Origin: JBJFGR01 sp051892875
GTDB taxonomy: Bacteria > Pseudomonadota > Gammaproteobacteria > Enterobacterales > Succinivibrionaceae
Reading direction: 5' to 3'
DNA length: 64,000 nt
Assembly: GCA_051892875.1 (NCBI GenBank)
Contig: JBJFGR010000026.1
Location: 1 to 64,000 of the forward strand
Shown: piece by piece, positions 24,661 through 33,044 of the stretch
Position numbering within the stretch: the stretch's first letter is position 1
Layout of the letters: each line of letters starts with the position of its first letter
Translations under genes and position numbers: made by a program
The notes under the pieces: generated by a model
What the model saw: the letters and a program-made list of their open reading frames with translations, nothing else
Told to the model about the DNA's origin: nothing
Database searches by the model: none

Positions 24661-26193
24661 ATGATAGATTTAAATATTATAGCTTCTGAGAATGATGAAA
24701 TTACTATTCAGTGTCACGATAATCCTGATGCAGATGCTATTGGTTCAGGTTTTGCTCTATATAGATTTTTTGTAAAAAAAGGAATAAAGACAAGCTTAAT
24801 TTACTCTGGAAAAAATAAGATAGGCAAAGTTAATCTAAAAAAAATGGTTGAGCTATTGCATATCCCTATAGAGTTTGTAAAGCCAAATATTGATGTAGAC
24901 GGATTATTGATTACAGTTGATTGTCAATACGGATGTTCAAATGTAACCAATATCAATTGTAAAAAGTGTTTAGTTATTGATCATCACATACCAGATCCTT
25001 ATAGAAAACCTAATAATGGTGAATGTATAAGAAGTCTTTATGGCAGTTGTTCAACTGTTATTTATCATTTGTTAGTACGTAGTAATTACCTTATAAAAGA
25101 TGATTTAGAAGCATCTACTGGATTGTATTATGGGTTGTATATGGATACTGGTGAGTTTTCTGAAATAACCAATATGGCTGATAAGGATGCTAGAGATGAA
25201 TTGCATTTTAATTTGCAAATAATAACAATTCTTCAAAATTCTAATTTAACATTTTCAGATTTTTCAATTGCAGGTCAGGCTTTATCTAATTATCATTATT
25301 TTCCAGATAGAAGAATTGCTACAATTCAGACACAACCTTGTGACGTAAATATTTTAGGATTTATTTCTGATTTATTATTGAGAGTGGATGGGGTAGATGT
25401 CGGAATTGTATACACTGATTTGGGAGATATCACTAAACTTTCAATAAGAAGTTGTTCTAATGAGATAAAAGCTAACGAGTTAGCACAATATATAACTTTA
25501 AATATTGGAGGAGGCGGTGGCCATATTCGCAAAAGTGGTGGGTATATTAGTAATTTGATGTATAAAGAGCAGTTTGCTAGTATGTGCAAATCAAAGGATG
25601 AATATATTTATAAAAAATTTTGTAGTTTTTATGATAGTTTTGATTATGTTTATACAGATAAATATAAGGTTGATGTATCAGAATTTAAATTATTCACTAA
25701 ATGCGAATTGGTGTTAGGTTGGATTCCAAGTACTACTATTGCACCATTAGGAACGCAGATAATTTTAAGAACTCAAGAAGGGGATGTTTCAGAGAGAGTG
25801 TCTGATAATTTGATAATAATGGTAGGTATATTAGGAGAAGTTTATCCCATTAAAAGAACATCGTTTGAAAAAAAATACAAAGTTGTAGATGAACCTTTTG
25901 ACATTGATTTTGAATATTCTCCAAGAATTAGAGTTTTAGATTACGATGATGTTGTATTTCTAGAAGGTTTAATAAAACCTTGTAAAGTACTTCCAGCTAA
26001 TAATGTTTATGCTAAAAAATTATCTAAAGAAACAAAAATATTTTCAGAATGGAATTATGAAAACTATATGACAGGTAGAATTGGTGATTATATTGTCTGT
26101 TATCAAAAAGAAAATGGAGAACCAAATTCTTCTGATTTATATATTGTTAATGGAAATATTTTTAATAGATTATATACAAAAGTAAGACCATAA
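24661..26193 (+). CDS. DHH/DHHA1 phosphoesterase with duplicated C-terminal module
   Basis: 510 residues. The N-terminal DHH domain keeps every metal ligand: His19, Asp23 and Asp25 in HDNPDADAIGSG, Asp87, the Asp107-His-His triad, and Asp162 in MDTGEFSE. A DHHA1 domain with IGGGGGHIRKSGG follows near residue 282, as in NrnA/GdpP-type enzymes that hydrolyse oligonucleotides or cyclic dinucleotides. The last ~170 residues contain two similar beta-rich stretches: PLGTQIIL...DNLIIMVGILGEVYPI, then MTGRIGDYIVC...DLYIVNGNIFNRLY. I do not recognise this module. AGGAAGG gives a good ribosome site. Sharing an operon with a TIR protein suggests it trims or degrades a nucleotide signal (inference). Confidence 0.8.
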   Translation: MIDLNIIASENDEITIQCHDNPDADAIGSGFALYRFFVKKGIKTSLIYSGKNKIGKVNLKKMVELLHIPIEFVKPNIDVDGLLITVDCQYGCSNVTNINCKKCLVIDHHIPDPYRKPNNGECIRSLYGSCSTVIYHLLVRSNYLIKDDLEASTGLYYGLYMDTGEFSEITNMADKDARDELHFNLQIITILQNSNLTFSDFSIAGQALSNYHYFPDRRIATIQTQPCDVNILGFISDLLLRVDGVDVGIVYTDLGDITKLSIRSCSNEIKANELAQYITLNIGGGGGHIRKSGGYISNLMYKEQFASMCKSKDEYIYKKFCSFYDSFDYVYTDKYKVDVSEFKLFTKCELVLGWIPSTTIAPLGTQIILRTQEGDVSERVSDNLIIMVGILGEVYPIKRTSFEKKYKVVDEPFDIDFEYSPRIRVLDYDDVVFLEGLIKPCKVLPANNVYAKKLSKETKIFSEWNYENYMTGRIGDYIVCYQKENGEPNSSDLYIVNGNIFNRLYTKVRP

Positions 26194-26206
26194 TATATGG
26201 TCTTAC
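26182..26206. terminator. Shared hairpin ending the DHH gene and suhB
   Basis: The 11-bp stem GTAAGACCATA/TATGGTCTTAC has a three-base loop and includes the DHH stop codon (26191-26193). On the minus strand it is followed by TTTTG, so it fits best as the suhB terminator but could act both ways. Confidence 0.6.
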
Positions 26207-26215
26207 AAATTGTTA

Positions 26216-27019
26216 TTAAGCTAATGAAACAGGGTATTCGTTTTCTTTGATAGCCCTTAATAGAGCAGGAACAATATAAGAATTACCACAAACAATGCAA
26301 CCATTTTTATAAATATCTGGCCCACCTTGCCAATTTGTTACTACAGCACCAGCTTCACGACAAAGCAATTCGCCAGCACAGAAGTCCCATGGTTTTAGGC
26401 ATAGCTCAAAATATCCATCTAATCTCCCAGCAGCGACATAAGCTAAGTCTAAACTTGCTGTTCCTGCACGTCGAATATCGGCACATTTATCAAATACTGA
26501 ATTTAACACATTCTTATAGAAACTCAAATATTGTCTATCTCTGTGAGGGAAAGAAGTAGCTAGTATAGAGCTATCTAAACCTTTTAAAACACCTGCTCGA
26601 ATTCTTTTCCCATTTAATTGTGCGCCATCACCGCGAGATGCTGTAAATAATTCATTACGAATTGGATCATAAACAACGCCAACGGTTGTTACATCTTTAA
26701 CTCTTAGACCAATAGAAACTGCTACATGAGGAATTCCCTTATAGAAGTTTGTGGTTCCGTCTATAGGATCAATAATCCATACATGATCTGATTCTTGATT
26801 TCCTACAACACCAAACTCCTCCCCACGAACACAATGGTTAGGGAAAGATTTTAATAAAATATCAGTTATTGCACGTTCACATTCACTGTCGATATTCGTA
26901 ACTAAATCATTTTTAGCCTTTTCTTCAACAGTTATGTTTTTGTGGTCTTCAAATTTTAATGAAATGATATTACCTGCAGTACGTGCAGCACGAACTGCTA
27001 TATTAAGCATAGGATGCAT
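26216..27019 (-). CDS. suhB: Inositol-1-monophosphatase family protein SuhB
   Basis: 267 residues, the same length as E. coli SuhB. Mg2+-binding motifs are intact: GEEFG (66-70), WIIDPIDGTTNF (81-92, Asp84 and Asp87) and the C-terminal LKPWDFCAGELLCREAG. It hydrolyses inositol-1-phosphate in vitro; in E. coli SuhB also joins the rRNA antitermination complex with Nus factors. It is transcribed from a strong promoter with a small 5' hairpin. It is a single gene between the TIR operon and the acyltransferase pair. Confidence 0.93.
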   Translation of the reverse strand: MHPMLNIAVRAARTAGNIISLKFEDHKNITVEEKAKNDLVTNIDSECERAITDILLKSFPNHCVRGEEFGVVGNQESDHVWIIDPIDGTTNFYKGIPHVAVSIGLRVKDVTTVGVVYDPIRNELFTASRGDGAQLNGKRIRAGVLKGLDSSILATSFPHRDRQYLSFYKNVLNSVFDKCADIRRAGTASLDLAYVAAGRLDGYFELCLKPWDFCAGELLCREAGAVVTNWQGGPDIYKNGCIVCGNSYIVPALLRAIKENEYPVSLA

Positions 27020-27056
27020 AATTATCGACTCTATAGTAGATTAATAAAGAACAAAA

Positions 27057-27069
27057 GTGGCATTGCCAC
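27057..27069 (-). promoter_or_regulatory. Small hairpin at the 5' end of suhB mRNA
   Basis: GTGGC-AAT-GCCAC followed by TTTT lies only a few bases after the predicted start site on the minus strand. It resembles a mini-terminator or a 5' stabiliser. Confidence 0.35.
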
Positions 27070-27079
27070 ACTGTCATCA

Positions 27080-27108
27080 ATTATACATATTTTTGAGCAG
27101 TGTCGCAA
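27080..27108 (-). promoter_or_regulatory. suhB promoter
   Basis: On the minus strand TTGCGA (27103-27108), a 17-bp spacer and a perfect TATAAT (27080-27085) predict a start near 27073, giving a leader of about 54 nt. Confidence 0.7.
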
Positions 27109-27131
27109 TATAATTAAAAACATCTATAAAA

Positions 27132-28919
27132 TTATTTATTTTTATAACGCAAATAACTGAATTCATCTTGGTAATATGCCACTAAAATTATGTCGGGACT
27201 GTATTTTTTTATAGACTCTTCTAGTTCCTCAACATAACCATGTTGACCGCTACCACTAAAACCTCTTAATCTTAAAACGCTTTTAGATTTTGTAGCTAAA
27301 ACCATGGATAAATTTTCAACAAAAGAATTGCCGACAACTGCAATTTTTGTATTATTGTCATTGATACATGAGTTTGTAAGTTCGTATCCATCCTCAATTT
27401 CTTCAATTGGTTTTCTAGCCGTGATGCATTTATCGTAATTCAGGGTTTTTGAATATATCTTATAAGGAGTTAAATTGAATATATCGGATTCGTAATCTCT
27501 TGAATTTTCACCAAAGATGATGCCATATGTTTGGCCATAGAGTTTGCATGGTCTTCTAAATTCACCTGTTGCGCAATTTATAATATTGCTTTCAGGTTCT
27601 TTATTGTTAAATGATAGATAATTATTGTCTATAAGATATTTTATAGTTAACCAGTGGGCATATTCAGTAGCATGATGTTCATCTTTATAGTAAAGTAAAT
27701 TTTCAGTATTGTTACTATTAACATTTTTTAATTCTTTTTCGAAAATTTCCGATACATCTATAGCCGTTAGTAATTCGCTGTTATTTAGTTCGTTAGCAAT
27801 TAATTTTGTATCATTGTTAATAGTATTTCTAATGTTTATATCTTTGTAAATAACTGGCCCGTATGGGTAAACTAATACATAGAGTTTTTGATTAAACAGT
27901 TTAGATAATTTTTCTAAATTTTCTTTATTTCTATATACTAGATTTTCGTCAAAAGTTAAATCCATTTCGTAATTGTTATAGATCCAATCTTTATTACGGA
28001 CACAATTATTAGCTTGTAGTATTTTATTTATTCTTAATTTGATTTCATTATTTGTAAAAATAGCTTTTGATCGGCCGTTAAATCGGTCATTGAACCAAGC
28101 TTCAAAATCTTTGCCGAAATTTTCATTAAAAGAACCGTTGCTAAATATTCCTTTAAAAGGTGCTAGTTTTCTTTTTTCTTGTAATGAAGTGTCAGATTTA
28201 TCTATGTTCCATGAAGGATAAAACAAAGTAATTATTACCATGATTATAAAAGTTAAGTTTGCTGTACTTACACTTTGATATAAACGTATATTTACAAGTA
28301 TACGTAAAATCATATAAATAAGAGAAATAGTAATAAATAAAACTATAAATAAGGAGTAGTAATTTAGTTCTTCTTCAAATGTTGGGGTGATATTATTATT
28401 TAGTGTAAAATATGAATTTAGAGCAGGAGCTTTGAGAGTAAAGCGGTTTTCGCCAAAACGAAAACCTATAAATTCTAAATCATTTAAAGATTTAAAATCT
28501 CCATCTTTTAGAGCAATAAGATTTGTTGAACCAATATTTAAATCTTTTATCAAAATGCGATTTGAAGTTTCATCTTTTTCTTTGTAACCTCTGTTTTCAG
28601 ATAGAACAAATGTAAGATTATATAAGGTGGTCTCAGAATCCCCACTAGCTACCAAAGGAACTTTTATTTTTACATGAGTCCACTCATTATTATTTGTATT
28701 TACTGAAGTTGATATAATATGACCACTATCTTTTATAGATTTTTCATTTGTGTCAGTATAGATCACTTTAAAGACATTTTCTTCGGTTAATGAAGTTTTT
28801 ACTTTAAAGGATATGTAAGTAATAGGAGTTTTAAAATTACTTATATTTGTTGCAATAATGCATAATGATATTAATACAGAAATAATTCCTATTATAATTT
28901 TTGAATTGCCACGATCCAT
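27132..28919 (-). CDS. AlgX/AlgJ-like SGNH (DHHW) acyltransferase-associated protein
   Basis: 595 residues. An N-terminal membrane anchor (IIIGIISVLISLCIIA) is followed by a beta-rich region, two more membrane segments (~184-208 and ~220-236), and a C-terminal SGNH-like domain. That domain contains KDEHHATEYAHW, corresponding to the DxHxxxxG/W motif of the DHHW/AlgX group, and VVGNSFVENLS with the nucleophile Ser. Such proteins transfer acetyl groups to exported polysaccharides, receiving them across the membrane from an AlgI-type partner. The AlgI-like gene ends 12 bp upstream, so the two form an operon. The acceptor polymer is unknown; no alginate genes are nearby. Confidence 0.7.
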   Translation of the reverse strand: MDRGNSKIIIGIISVLISLCIIATNISNFKTPITYISFKVKTSLTEENVFKVIYTDTNEKSIKDSGHIISTSVNTNNNEWTHVKIKVPLVASGDSETTLYNLTFVLSENRGYKEKDETSNRILIKDLNIGSTNLIALKDGDFKSLNDLEFIGFRFGENRFTLKAPALNSYFTLNNNITPTFEEELNYYSLFIVLFITISLIYMILRILVNIRLYQSVSTANLTFIIMVIITLFYPSWNIDKSDTSLQEKRKLAPFKGIFSNGSFNENFGKDFEAWFNDRFNGRSKAIFTNNEIKLRINKILQANNCVRNKDWIYNNYEMDLTFDENLVYRNKENLEKLSKLFNQKLYVLVYPYGPVIYKDINIRNTINNDTKLIANELNNSELLTAIDVSEIFEKELKNVNSNNTENLLYYKDEHHATEYAHWLTIKYLIDNNYLSFNNKEPESNIINCATGEFRRPCKLYGQTYGIIFGENSRDYESDIFNLTPYKIYSKTLNYDKCITARKPIEEIEDGYELTNSCINDNNTKIAVVGNSFVENLSMVLATKSKSVLRLRGFSGSGQHGYVEELEESIKKYSPDIILVAYYQDEFSYLRYKNK

Positions 28920-28931
28920 ACTATATCCTTA

Positions 28932-30341
28932 TTAAAATCTGAAATATATAAATGGATTATATGTACTTGTTGCAATGGTCATTGCAGATAGTAACAGTAA
29001 TATATAAATCCAAACATTAGATAACCAAAGTAAAACTTTATTTTGTTCTGTTTTTATTAGGAAATTTTTAAATATAGGTGTGCAACACATTAAAGCAATG
29101 ATAAATGTTAATATTGGTAATACGTCTATATAGTATATAAGTTTATACACATCTTTTTCATGAGATATCAGCCCAAGCATATTTTGTATATAAGTTAATG
29201 CATAATTTAAATCAGGAGATCTGAATAATACCCAACCAAAAATAAAAATTAAAATACAATAAAAATGGAGTAGAATATTTTTTAACAAAGAACGAGGAGT
29301 GTCTTTATTTAATCCGAAGAAACGCTCTATTATTACAAATAAACCATTCCATAATCCCCAAATTACAAAGTTCCAAGCAGCTCCATGCCAAACTCCTGTA
29401 GCTAAGAATACAATAAATAAGTTGCAGTAAGTTTTCTTTTCGCCTTTTTTATTACCTCCAAGAGGTATATAGAGATATTCTTTAAACCATGTAGATAATG
29501 ATATGTGCCATCTTCTCCAAAATTCAGTTATAGTTTTTGAAATATAAGGATAATTAAAGTTTTCTTTAAATTTAAATCCAAAAATAGCACCTAAACCTAT
29601 GGCCATATCTGAGTAACCAGAAAAGTCGAAGAATATTTGTATGGAATAGGCTATTGCGCCGATCCAAGCAACAGTTGGTGAAAATCCGTCAGCATTTTGA
29701 GAAAATATCTTGTCTGCTATTTCACCAGCAGTATTGGCAATAAGCATTTTTTTTGATAAACCAATAATAAATCTTTTTACACCGTAAACAACATTTTTAA
29801 ACTCTATGTGACGCTCATCAATTTGAGTATTTATATCGTGATATTTAACTATTGGACCTGCGATTAATTGTGGAAATAATGAAATAAATAGTGCTAACTT
29901 ATAAATGTCTTTTTGAGGTTTGGTATCGCCACGATAAACATCTATCAGATAGGATATCGCTTGGAAAGTGTAGAATGAAATACCTATAGGCATCACTACT
30001 TTTATAAAATCGTAATTTGTGTGGAATAATTGATTGATGTTTTCACACAAAAAATTGAAGTATTTAAAATAACATAATACGCCTAAATTACATAATAGCG
30101 AACATGTCAGCATTATTAATTTAGTAGTTTTATTTTTAATGATTCCAATAATGTTTCCGAATAAATAACATATAACAATAGTTCCTAGCATTATTGCTAA
30201 ATATTTTGGTTCTCCCCATGCATAAAATATAAGGCTTGCTGTTAGGAGAACAAAATTTCTCATTTCAGATCGAACAACGAGGTATATTGTTGAAACTATG
30301 GGTAAGAATACGAATATAAAGGTCATGGATGAAAATAGCAT
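28932..30341 (-). CDS. algI: MBOAT O-acyltransferase, AlgI type
   Basis: 469 residues from ATG 30341; an ATG four codons earlier (30353) is also open. I prefer MLFSSMTFIFVFLP because AlgI relatives begin this way, although neither start has a strong ribosome site. About 10 membrane segments. MBOAT signatures are present: FSGYSDMAIGLG, ITEFWRRWHISLSTWFKEYLYIPLGG, and ATGVWHGAAWNFVIWG with the conserved His. It moves acetyl groups from a cytoplasmic donor to an extracytoplasmic carrier for polysaccharide O-acetylation. It is the first gene of a two-gene operon with the AlgX-like protein. Confidence 0.88.
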   Translation of the reverse strand: MLFSSMTFIFVFLPIVSTIYLVVRSEMRNFVLLTASLIFYAWGEPKYLAIMLGTIVICYLFGNIIGIIKNKTTKLIMLTCSLLCNLGVLCYFKYFNFLCENINQLFHTNYDFIKVVMPIGISFYTFQAISYLIDVYRGDTKPQKDIYKLALFISLFPQLIAGPIVKYHDINTQIDERHIEFKNVVYGVKRFIIGLSKKMLIANTAGEIADKIFSQNADGFSPTVAWIGAIAYSIQIFFDFSGYSDMAIGLGAIFGFKFKENFNYPYISKTITEFWRRWHISLSTWFKEYLYIPLGGNKKGEKKTYCNLFIVFLATGVWHGAAWNFVIWGLWNGLFVIIERFFGLNKDTPRSLLKNILLHFYCILIFIFGWVLFRSPDLNYALTYIQNMLGLISHEKDVYKLIYYIDVLPILTFIIALMCCTPIFKNFLIKTEQNKVLLWLSNVWIYILLLLSAMTIATSTYNPFIYFRF

Positions 30342-30455
30342 AATAAATACCATATCTATTTAGGACGTATAAAAATTCTAACAAATAATACGAGATAATT
30401 GAATTTTTTAATTATGAAAATTTATTGAAAGTCAAATTTATCTTAAAACAGTATT

Positions 30456-30484
30456 TTTAACTCATATATCTTATATGTTAAAAT
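30456..30484 (+). promoter_or_regulatory. ygfB promoter
   Basis: TTTAAC (30456-30461), a 17-bp spacer and TAAAAT (30479-30484), with TGT before the -10 giving an extended -10. The predicted leader is about 26 nt. Confidence 0.45.
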
Positions 30485-30516
30485 AAGATGCTCTTATTAA
30501 TTAAAGGATATTTATT

Positions 30517-31200
30517 GTGAATTTTTTAGATGATTATGAGTTTTCAACTGAGTTTTTAGAGAAAGATGGTATTAGTGCAACTGTAGCGGATTTGTATGGT
30601 ATAGTTTTGGGGTTAATATCTGGTGGTGTAAAACAAACGGACAAAGAGTTTTGGGCATACATTGAAGATTTAGAAAATAATGGTGAAGAATTAAAGAGCA
30701 ATTCAAAAGATTGGATTAAACAATTAGCAGATTATGTTACAAAACAACTACTTCAAGGTGAGGGAATAAAATTATTATTACCAAAAGATGATAATTCTTT
30801 AGAAGTGAGAATAATTGCATTTACAGAACTTGTTAATTCATTTTTAGTAGGCTTTTCATGTAAACAAAAACTTCATCGTAGTTTAAGTCATGATATTCAA
30901 GAATTTCTAAGAGATTTATCAGATATAGGTAATATGGATACTTCTGTAGAAAATAGTGATGATTCAATGGAAGCAGATTATGAAGTGTTGGTATCTCATG
31001 TCAGTGTAGGTGCTCAAATTTGTTTTGAGGAATGTGCATCTAGCCTTTATCCAAATGAAAAAGATTTTATATTATCTGAAAGTGATGAGGAAAGTAAACC
31101 TGTTGAATTATCAGATGAAAGAAAAACTGTACACGCTCTTGAATCTCAGTTTTGGGAAAAACAAGCTAAAATTGTTCCTAGTGAGAAAAGATTTGAATAG
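30517..31200 (+). CDS. ygfB: UPF0149 family protein YgfB
   Basis: 227 residues with a GTG start; AGGA lies eight bases upstream. The conserved core aligns with E. coli YgfB: TVADLYGIVLGLISGG against TPAEMHGLISGMICGG, VNSFLVGFSC against VNHFLLGLGV, and SDIGNMD, then YEVLVSHVSVGAQICFEE against EEIIEYVRVAALLCHD. The fold is all helical. Pseudomonas YgfB is reported to affect AmpDh3 expression, but the molecular role is unclear. The ~45-residue charged C-terminal tail is longer than in E. coli. It lies upstream of pgm, which has a separate promoter. Confidence 0.82.
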   Translation: MNFLDDYEFSTEFLEKDGISATVADLYGIVLGLISGGVKQTDKEFWAYIEDLENNGEELKSNSKDWIKQLADYVTKQLLQGEGIKLLLPKDDNSLEVRIIAFTELVNSFLVGFSCKQKLHRSLSHDIQEFLRDLSDIGNMDTSVENSDDSMEADYEVLVSHVSVGAQICFEECASSLYPNEKDFILSESDEESKPVELSDERKTVHALESQFWEKQAKIVPSEKRFE

Positions 31201-31227
31201 TAACATAGACATTTGATTCGATATTTA

Positions 31228-31256
31228 TTGAAAATTAAAAAAAAAATCTCTAAAAT
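31228..31256 (+). promoter_or_regulatory. pgm promoter
   Basis: TTGAAA (31228-31233), exactly 17 bp of mostly A, and TAAAAT (31251-31256). The predicted start is near 31263, giving a leader of about 55 nt. Confidence 0.6.
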
Positions 31257-31318
31257 GAATGAAAGTTCGAAAAAATTAGATTTTTATCACAGATAATTTT
31301 GTAAACTAAGGATTAAAA

Positions 31319-32968
31319 ATGGCTTTAAATCCCAATGCTGGCAAATCTGCTAGATTAGAAGATCTTCCTAATATCCCTCGTTTAATGGCTGCTTATTATT
31401 TAAATAAGCCTGATATGTCTAAGCCAGAACAACGTGTTGCGTTTGGTACTTCTGGTCATCGTGGTAGTTCATTAACATCAGCTTTTACTGAATCTCATAT
31501 TTTAGCCGTAAGTCAGGCAATTGCTGAATATAGAACAAAAGAAAATATAACTGGTCCTATTTTTGTGGGTATGGATACTCATGCTTTATCTGAAGCAGCT
31601 TTAGCAACAGCTGTCGAAGTTTTAGCAGCAAACGGATGTGAAGTTCGTTTAGAAAAGGATTTTGGTTATACACCAACACCTGTTATTTCTCATACTATTT
31701 TGAGTTATAACAAAGGAAGAACATCAGACTTGGCTGATGGTATTGTTATTACTCCTTCTCATAATCCTCCAATTGATGGTGGTTTTAAGTATAATCCAAC
31801 AAATGGTGGGCCTGCAGATACTGTTATTACCAAATGGGTTGAAAACAGAGCAAACGAAATTCTTGAAAATGGACTAAAAGATGTACGTCGTGTAGCCTTT
31901 CAGGAAGCTATGAAGTTGTCAAATGTTCAGCAAATTGATATGAGAAAGCCATATGTTGATGATTTAGTAAATATCATAGATGTTGAAGCTATCAAGAAGG
32001 CTGGTATAAAGATTGGGGTAGATCCTTTAGGTGGGTCTGGGGTTTATTATTGGGATTTAATTGCAAAAACTTATGATTTAGACATTGAAGTTGTAAATTA
32101 TAAAGTAGATCCTACATTTAGTTTTATGACTTTAGATCGTGATGGCAAGATTAGAATGGATTGTTCTAGTCCATACGCAATGGCATCACTAATCAAATTA
32201 AAAGATAAGTTTGATATAGCTGTTGCGAATGATCCTGATTACGATCGTCATGGTATTGTTTGCAAGTCAGGTTTAATGAATCCGAATCACTATCTTGCTG
32301 TAGCTATACAATATTTGTTTACTCATAGAGATGGTTGGTCAAAGACTGCTGCTGTAGGTAAGACTTTGGTATCTTCTTCAATTATTGATCGTGTAGTAAA
32401 GAGTATCGGTAGAGAATTGAAAGAAGTTCCTGTAGGGTTTAAGTGGTTTGTTGATGGTTTGTATACAGGTACTTATGGTTTCGGCGGTGAAGAATCAGCT
32501 GGTGCTTCATTCTTACGTAAGAATGGTGAAGTTTGGACAACTGATAAAGATGGTATTATTCTTTGTTTGTTAGCTGCTGAAATTTTGGCTGTAACAGGAA
32601 AAGATCCTCAGACACTTTATAACGAAATTAAAGAAAAGTTTGGTGATCCTATTTACAACCGTGTTGATGCACCTGCAAATACTGCACAAAAAGCTGTTTT
32701 ATCAAAATTAGATCCTTCTTTAGTAGAAGCTTCAACTTTAGCTGGTGAACCTATTATCGCTAAGTTAACAAAAGCTGAAGGTAATGGTGCCCCTATCGGT
32801 GGTCTAAAGGTGGTGACAGAAAATGGTTGGTTTGCTGCACGTCCTAGTGGTACAGAAGCTATTTATAAGATTTATATGGAAAGTTTTAAGAGTCAGGAAC
32901 ATTTAGCTCAGATTCAAAAAGAAGCTCAAGAAATAGTAAGTGCCGCTTTAGCAAAGGCTGGTGTTTAA
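31319..32968 (+). CDS. pgm: Phosphoglucomutase (alpha-D-glucose phosphate-specific)
   Basis: 549 residues, collinear with E. coli Pgm (546). Landmarks are FGTSGHRGS, the phosphoserine loop TPSHNPP, the metal loop NDPDYDRHG, the sugar loop GGEESAGAS and the phosphate-binding RPSGTEA. It interconverts glucose 1- and 6-phosphate, linking glycogen phosphorylase output to glycolysis and supplying glucose 1-phosphate to RmlA. It has its own promoter, an AAGGA ribosome site and a terminator. Codon choice (CGT, AAG, GGT) suggests high expression, as in glgP. Confidence 0.95.
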   Translation: MALNPNAGKSARLEDLPNIPRLMAAYYLNKPDMSKPEQRVAFGTSGHRGSSLTSAFTESHILAVSQAIAEYRTKENITGPIFVGMDTHALSEAALATAVEVLAANGCEVRLEKDFGYTPTPVISHTILSYNKGRTSDLADGIVITPSHNPPIDGGFKYNPTNGGPADTVITKWVENRANEILENGLKDVRRVAFQEAMKLSNVQQIDMRKPYVDDLVNIIDVEAIKKAGIKIGVDPLGGSGVYYWDLIAKTYDLDIEVVNYKVDPTFSFMTLDRDGKIRMDCSSPYAMASLIKLKDKFDIAVANDPDYDRHGIVCKSGLMNPNHYLAVAIQYLFTHRDGWSKTAAVGKTLVSSSIIDRVVKSIGRELKEVPVGFKWFVDGLYTGTYGFGGEESAGASFLRKNGEVWTTDKDGIILCLLAAEILAVTGKDPQTLYNEIKEKFGDPIYNRVDAPANTAQKAVLSKLDPSLVEASTLAGEPIIAKLTKAEGNGAPIGGLKVVTENGWFAARPSGTEAIYKIYMESFKSQEHLAQIQKEAQEIVSAALAKAGV

Positions 32969-32998
32969 AATTTTAATTTAAAATTTGTTTATATAAAT

Positions 32999-33044
32999 AT
33001 GCGATAGGAAAACGATAATATTTAGTATCCTATCGCATTTTTTT
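32999..33044 (+). terminator. Rho-independent terminator of pgm
   Basis: An 11-bp stem ATGCGATAGGA/TCCTATCGCAT (32999-33009 with 33028-33038), an 18-base loop, and a T run to 33044 that overlaps the stop codon of the convergent lipoprotein gene. Confidence 0.85.
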
